Shown piece after piece: positions 6,807-8,399 of a stretch of DNA of 8,399 nt. Numbering within the stretch: the stretch's first letter is position 1; each line of letters begins with the position of its first letter. A program made the position numbers and the translations under genes. This DNA is from an uncultured Flavobacterium sp. (GTDB lineage: Bacteria; Bacteroidota; Bacteroidia; Flavobacteriales; Flavobacteriaceae), in contig NZ_CALFIG010000161.1 in NCBI RefSeq assembly GCF_937876455.1, positions 1 to 8,399 on the forward strand, in the 5' to 3' direction. The notes below the pieces were generated by a model, which did no database searches, was not told where the DNA came from, and saw only the letters and a list, made by a program, of their open reading frames with translations.

Positions 6807-7205
6807 ATGCAAATACAATTCATTGACATACCAAAAATAACGAATACTAAAGGGAATATAGGTGTTTTAGAAAACGATACCATTCCTTTTGAAATTAAGC
6901 GTGTGTATTACTTGTTTGATGTGCCAAGTGGTGCCAAAAGAGGTGGGCATGCACATAAAAAATTGAAACAAGTCTTAATCGCAATTTCAGGAAGTTTTGA
7001 TGTTGTAGTAAAAGATGGTAAAAATAAACAAACCATTACGTTGAATAGACCTGACAGAGGACTTTTAATTGAAAATAATATGTGGAGAGAGCTCGAAAAT
7101 TTTTCGTCTGGAGCGGTTTGTTTGGTTCTAGCTTCTGAAGTATATGATGAAAAAGACTACATTCGAAATTATAAAGAATTCAAAGAATCCCAACTTAATA
7201 AGTAG
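6807..7205 (+). CDS. FdtA/QdtA-type dTDP-4-keto-6-deoxyglucose 3,4-ketoisomerase
   Basis: This is a 132-residue single-domain cupin of the FdtA/WxcM C-terminal family. Members convert dTDP-4-keto-6-deoxyglucose to the 3-keto isomer (galacto product for FdtA, gluco for QdtA), which an aminotransferase then uses to make Fuc3NAc or Qui3NAc. Visible are the N-terminal strand QFIDIPK, RVYYLFDVP at 32-40, the catalytic histidine motif RGGHAHK with His48 and His50, the strand VLIAISGSFDVVVKDG, and the NMWREL stretch at 91-96. The length is right for the stand-alone isomerase, without the acyltransferase domain of bifunctional forms. It starts 2 bases after the glycosyltransferase stop, so the two are co-transcribed. 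Sequence alone does not settle which C4 epimer is made. Its last 11 bases overlap the 3' end of the convergent GT2 gene. The matching aminotransferase and acyltransferase are not in view. Confidence 0.9.
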   Translation: MQIQFIDIPKITNTKGNIGVLENDTIPFEIKRVYYLFDVPSGAKRGGHAHKKLKQVLIAISGSFDVVVKDGKNKQTITLNRPDRGLLIENNMWRELENFSSGAVCLVLASEVYDEKDYIRNYKEFKESQLNK

Positions 7206-8127
7206 TTGCTTTTATACCAAATTTTAGTAACAAAGACTTTAGTGAATCAAGTATAGTATGCACAAAAACGGGCGCTTGTAAAAGTAGTCTTTGCTTCCAA
7301 TTTATGTTTTTTAACTTAATTTGTTTCGCTATTCTTTTCCATCTATGATCTTTAGATTTTTTTAATTTTTTAGCCAATACATAGCGTTCAAAATCTAAAT
7401 ACTTTTTAAACGTAATCGAATGTTTTTCCCAATTTGTATATAACGAATAATCTGGAATGCTTTTGTTTAAAATAGAATTTCTAGTAATTTGATTTGAAAT
7501 CGCCATGGAATAACGCATTTCTCTTTTTGTACTATAAGCTAATTTAAAATGAAAATTAGCCCGAATGTTTAAGTCTATGTCTTCTGAAAATTCAATGTGT
7601 TGATTGTACAATCCTATTTTTTCATATACTTCTTTGTGAAAGCAAACACTACCATGACAATAAATACCTTGTCCTAAATTTAAGGAAAAAAAATCAATAT
7701 AACCCTTAAAATTCTTTTCTAATTTAGCCGCGCCATTATGAGGAATACGGGTGTTCTCTTTCCAACTTTCTTCATAGTTTGTGGCAAATATTCGGGCTTC
7801 AGGAAAACCAGTAATTAATTCATGTATGGTTTGAAGAAAATTAGGTTTCCAACTATCGTCTGCGTCTAAGAAAGTAATGTATGAAGACGAAGCTTGTTTA
7901 ATTCCTGTGTTTCTTGTGGCGGCTAAACCTTTGTTTTTAGCGTGTTCAATAAAAATTATTTTTTCAGAGGTGTATTTTTTTGCAAGTACTAAGCTATCAT
8001 CTGTACTGGCATCATCAACAATAATCAATTCAAAATCCGTAAACGATTGATTCAAAATACTATCGATAGTTTGTTGAATGTAGGCTTCCTTATTGTATAA
8101 AGGAATAATTACTGAAAAAAACGCCAT
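7195..8127 (-). CDS. GT2-family glycosyltransferase (GT-A fold)
   Basis: This 310-residue inverting glycosyltransferase is of the family 2 type found in capsule, O-antigen and exopolysaccharide loci; donor and acceptor are not predictable. The N-terminus FSVIIPLYNKEAYI (4-17) opens the nucleotide-binding fold, followed by IIVDDASTDDS (35-45, Asp38-Asp39), the GLAATRNTGI stretch at 67-76, and the metal-binding LDADD (Asp88, Asp90, Asp91). The likely catalytic base lies in FSEDIDLNIR (Glu182-Asp183). After about residue 240 the chain is strongly basic with amphipathic helices (LAKKLKKSK, RIAKQIKLK), which may hold it to the inner membrane; no clear transmembrane segment is seen. The ATG at 8127 follows the stop of an upstream glycosyltransferase gene by 4 bases, so the two are in one transcript. 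Its TAA lies inside the 3' end of the FdtA-type gene on the other strand. Confidence 0.92.
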   Translation of the reverse strand: MAFFSVIIPLYNKEAYIQQTIDSILNQSFTDFELIIVDDASTDDSLVLAKKYTSEKIIFIEHAKNKGLAATRNTGIKQASSSYITFLDADDSWKPNFLQTIHELITGFPEARIFATNYEESWKENTRIPHNGAAKLEKNFKGYIDFFSLNLGQGIYCHGSVCFHKEVYEKIGLYNQHIEFSEDIDLNIRANFHFKLAYSTKREMRYSMAISNQITRNSILNKSIPDYSLYTNWEKHSITFKKYLDFERYVLAKKLKKSKDHRWKRIAKQIKLKNINWKQRLLLQAPVFVHTILDSLKSLLLKFGIKATTY

Positions 8128-8131
8128 AGCC

Positions 8132-8399
8132 TTACCTTTTTAAGATATAATCAAATAATTCTTTCCAGTTTTTAAGTGATTTTTTAGTAATATTTGGAGC
8201 ACTATTTCCTTCAAATATAAGGTTTTTATTTGTAAAATCAGTAATAAGTTGTGCTAATTTTTCAGCATCGTCAACATTAAAAAAAGAAACCTTTTCATAA
8301 GTACCACATGTTTCTTTAGCATAGGGTTCATTGGCTAAAATTAAAGGTTTGTCATAGTGTCTGGCTTCCGAAATAGGTAAGCCCCAAGTTTCAATTTTT
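8132..8399 (-). CDS. GT4-type glycosyltransferase, C-terminal fragment
   Basis: An open frame with no start in view enters from the right edge of the window and ends at TAA (8134-8132). The last 88 residues begin with KIETWGLPISEARHYDKP and end with NWKELFDYILKR. The stretch ETWGLPISE is an EX7E motif (Glu3 and Glu11 of the fragment), and the following DKPLILANEPYAKETCG resembles the donor-site helix and loop of GT-B family 4 enzymes. The closing NWKELFDYIL helix is also typical of these C-termini. The gene overlaps neither neighbour and lies 4 bases upstream of the GT2 start, fitting a glycan-assembly operon on the minus strand. The N-terminal acceptor domain lies outside the window. The exact family is less sure than for the complete genes. 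Confidence 0.8.
   Translation of the reverse strand, partial: KIETWGLPISEARHYDKPLILANEPYAKETCGTYEKVSFFNVDDAEKLAQLITDFTNKNLIFEGNSAPNITKKSLKNWKELFDYILKR

Noticed and set aside
1..8399. CRISPR array, tRNA, insertion sequence, or defence system
   Set aside because: No spaced palindromic repeats, cloverleaf, transposase or nuclease-like gene is visible on either strand; all long stretches are accounted for by the listed genes.

Overview
The window is AT-rich (roughly one third G+C by eye) and reads as a chromosomal segment of a member of the Bacteroidota, most probably Flavobacteriaceae. The evidence is the flavobacterial-type ParE/ParC sequences, A-rich sequence rather than Shine-Dalgarno sites before the starts, two matches to the TAnnTTTG -7 promoter element of this phylum, and small proteins of families I associate with flavobacteria. 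No tRNA, rRNA, CRISPR array, insertion sequence or phage gene was seen.

Layout. (1) Positions 1-3213, plus strand: the 3' end of parE followed by complete parC, the two subunits of DNA topoisomerase IV, closed by a strong hairpin at 3214-3243 that can work in both directions. (2) Positions 3263-5601, minus strand: four tightly spaced genes read in the order murQ (MurNAc-6-phosphate etherase), a small two-helix membrane protein, a small lipoprotein with a forced TTG start, and a TerC-family membrane protein. A promoter-like TATCTTTG lies just before murQ, and the set runs into the same hairpin that ends parC, so it looks like one operon. (3) Positions 5602-5706: a divergent promoter region of about 105 bases. 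(4) Positions 5707-7205, plus strand: a GT4-type glycosyltransferase without any ATG start, then an FdtA-type sugar 3,4-ketoisomerase 2 bases later. (5) Positions 7195-8399, minus strand: a GT2 glycosyltransferase and, 4 bases upstream of it, the C-terminal end of a second GT4-type glycosyltransferase that enters from beyond the window edge. The two polysaccharide transcription units meet tail to tail and overlap by 11 bases.

How the genes work together. The left part is housekeeping: chromosome decatenation, then recycling of peptidoglycan sugars (MurQ) with envelope companions of unknown role and a probable metal-ion exporter. The right part looks like the edge of a surface-polysaccharide locus: three glycosyltransferases and one enzyme that isomerises a dTDP-4-keto-6-deoxyhexose on the way to an amino-deoxy sugar. 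The partner enzymes (RmlA/RmlB, aminotransferase, acyltransferase, flippase) are not in the window.

I found no clear new multi-gene system. The best leads are the conserved-looking but unexplained murQ-linked small envelope genes, the two genes whose starts cannot be ATG, the GT4 enzyme with serine where the family usually has arginine, and the natural alanine in the quinolone-binding loop of ParC.
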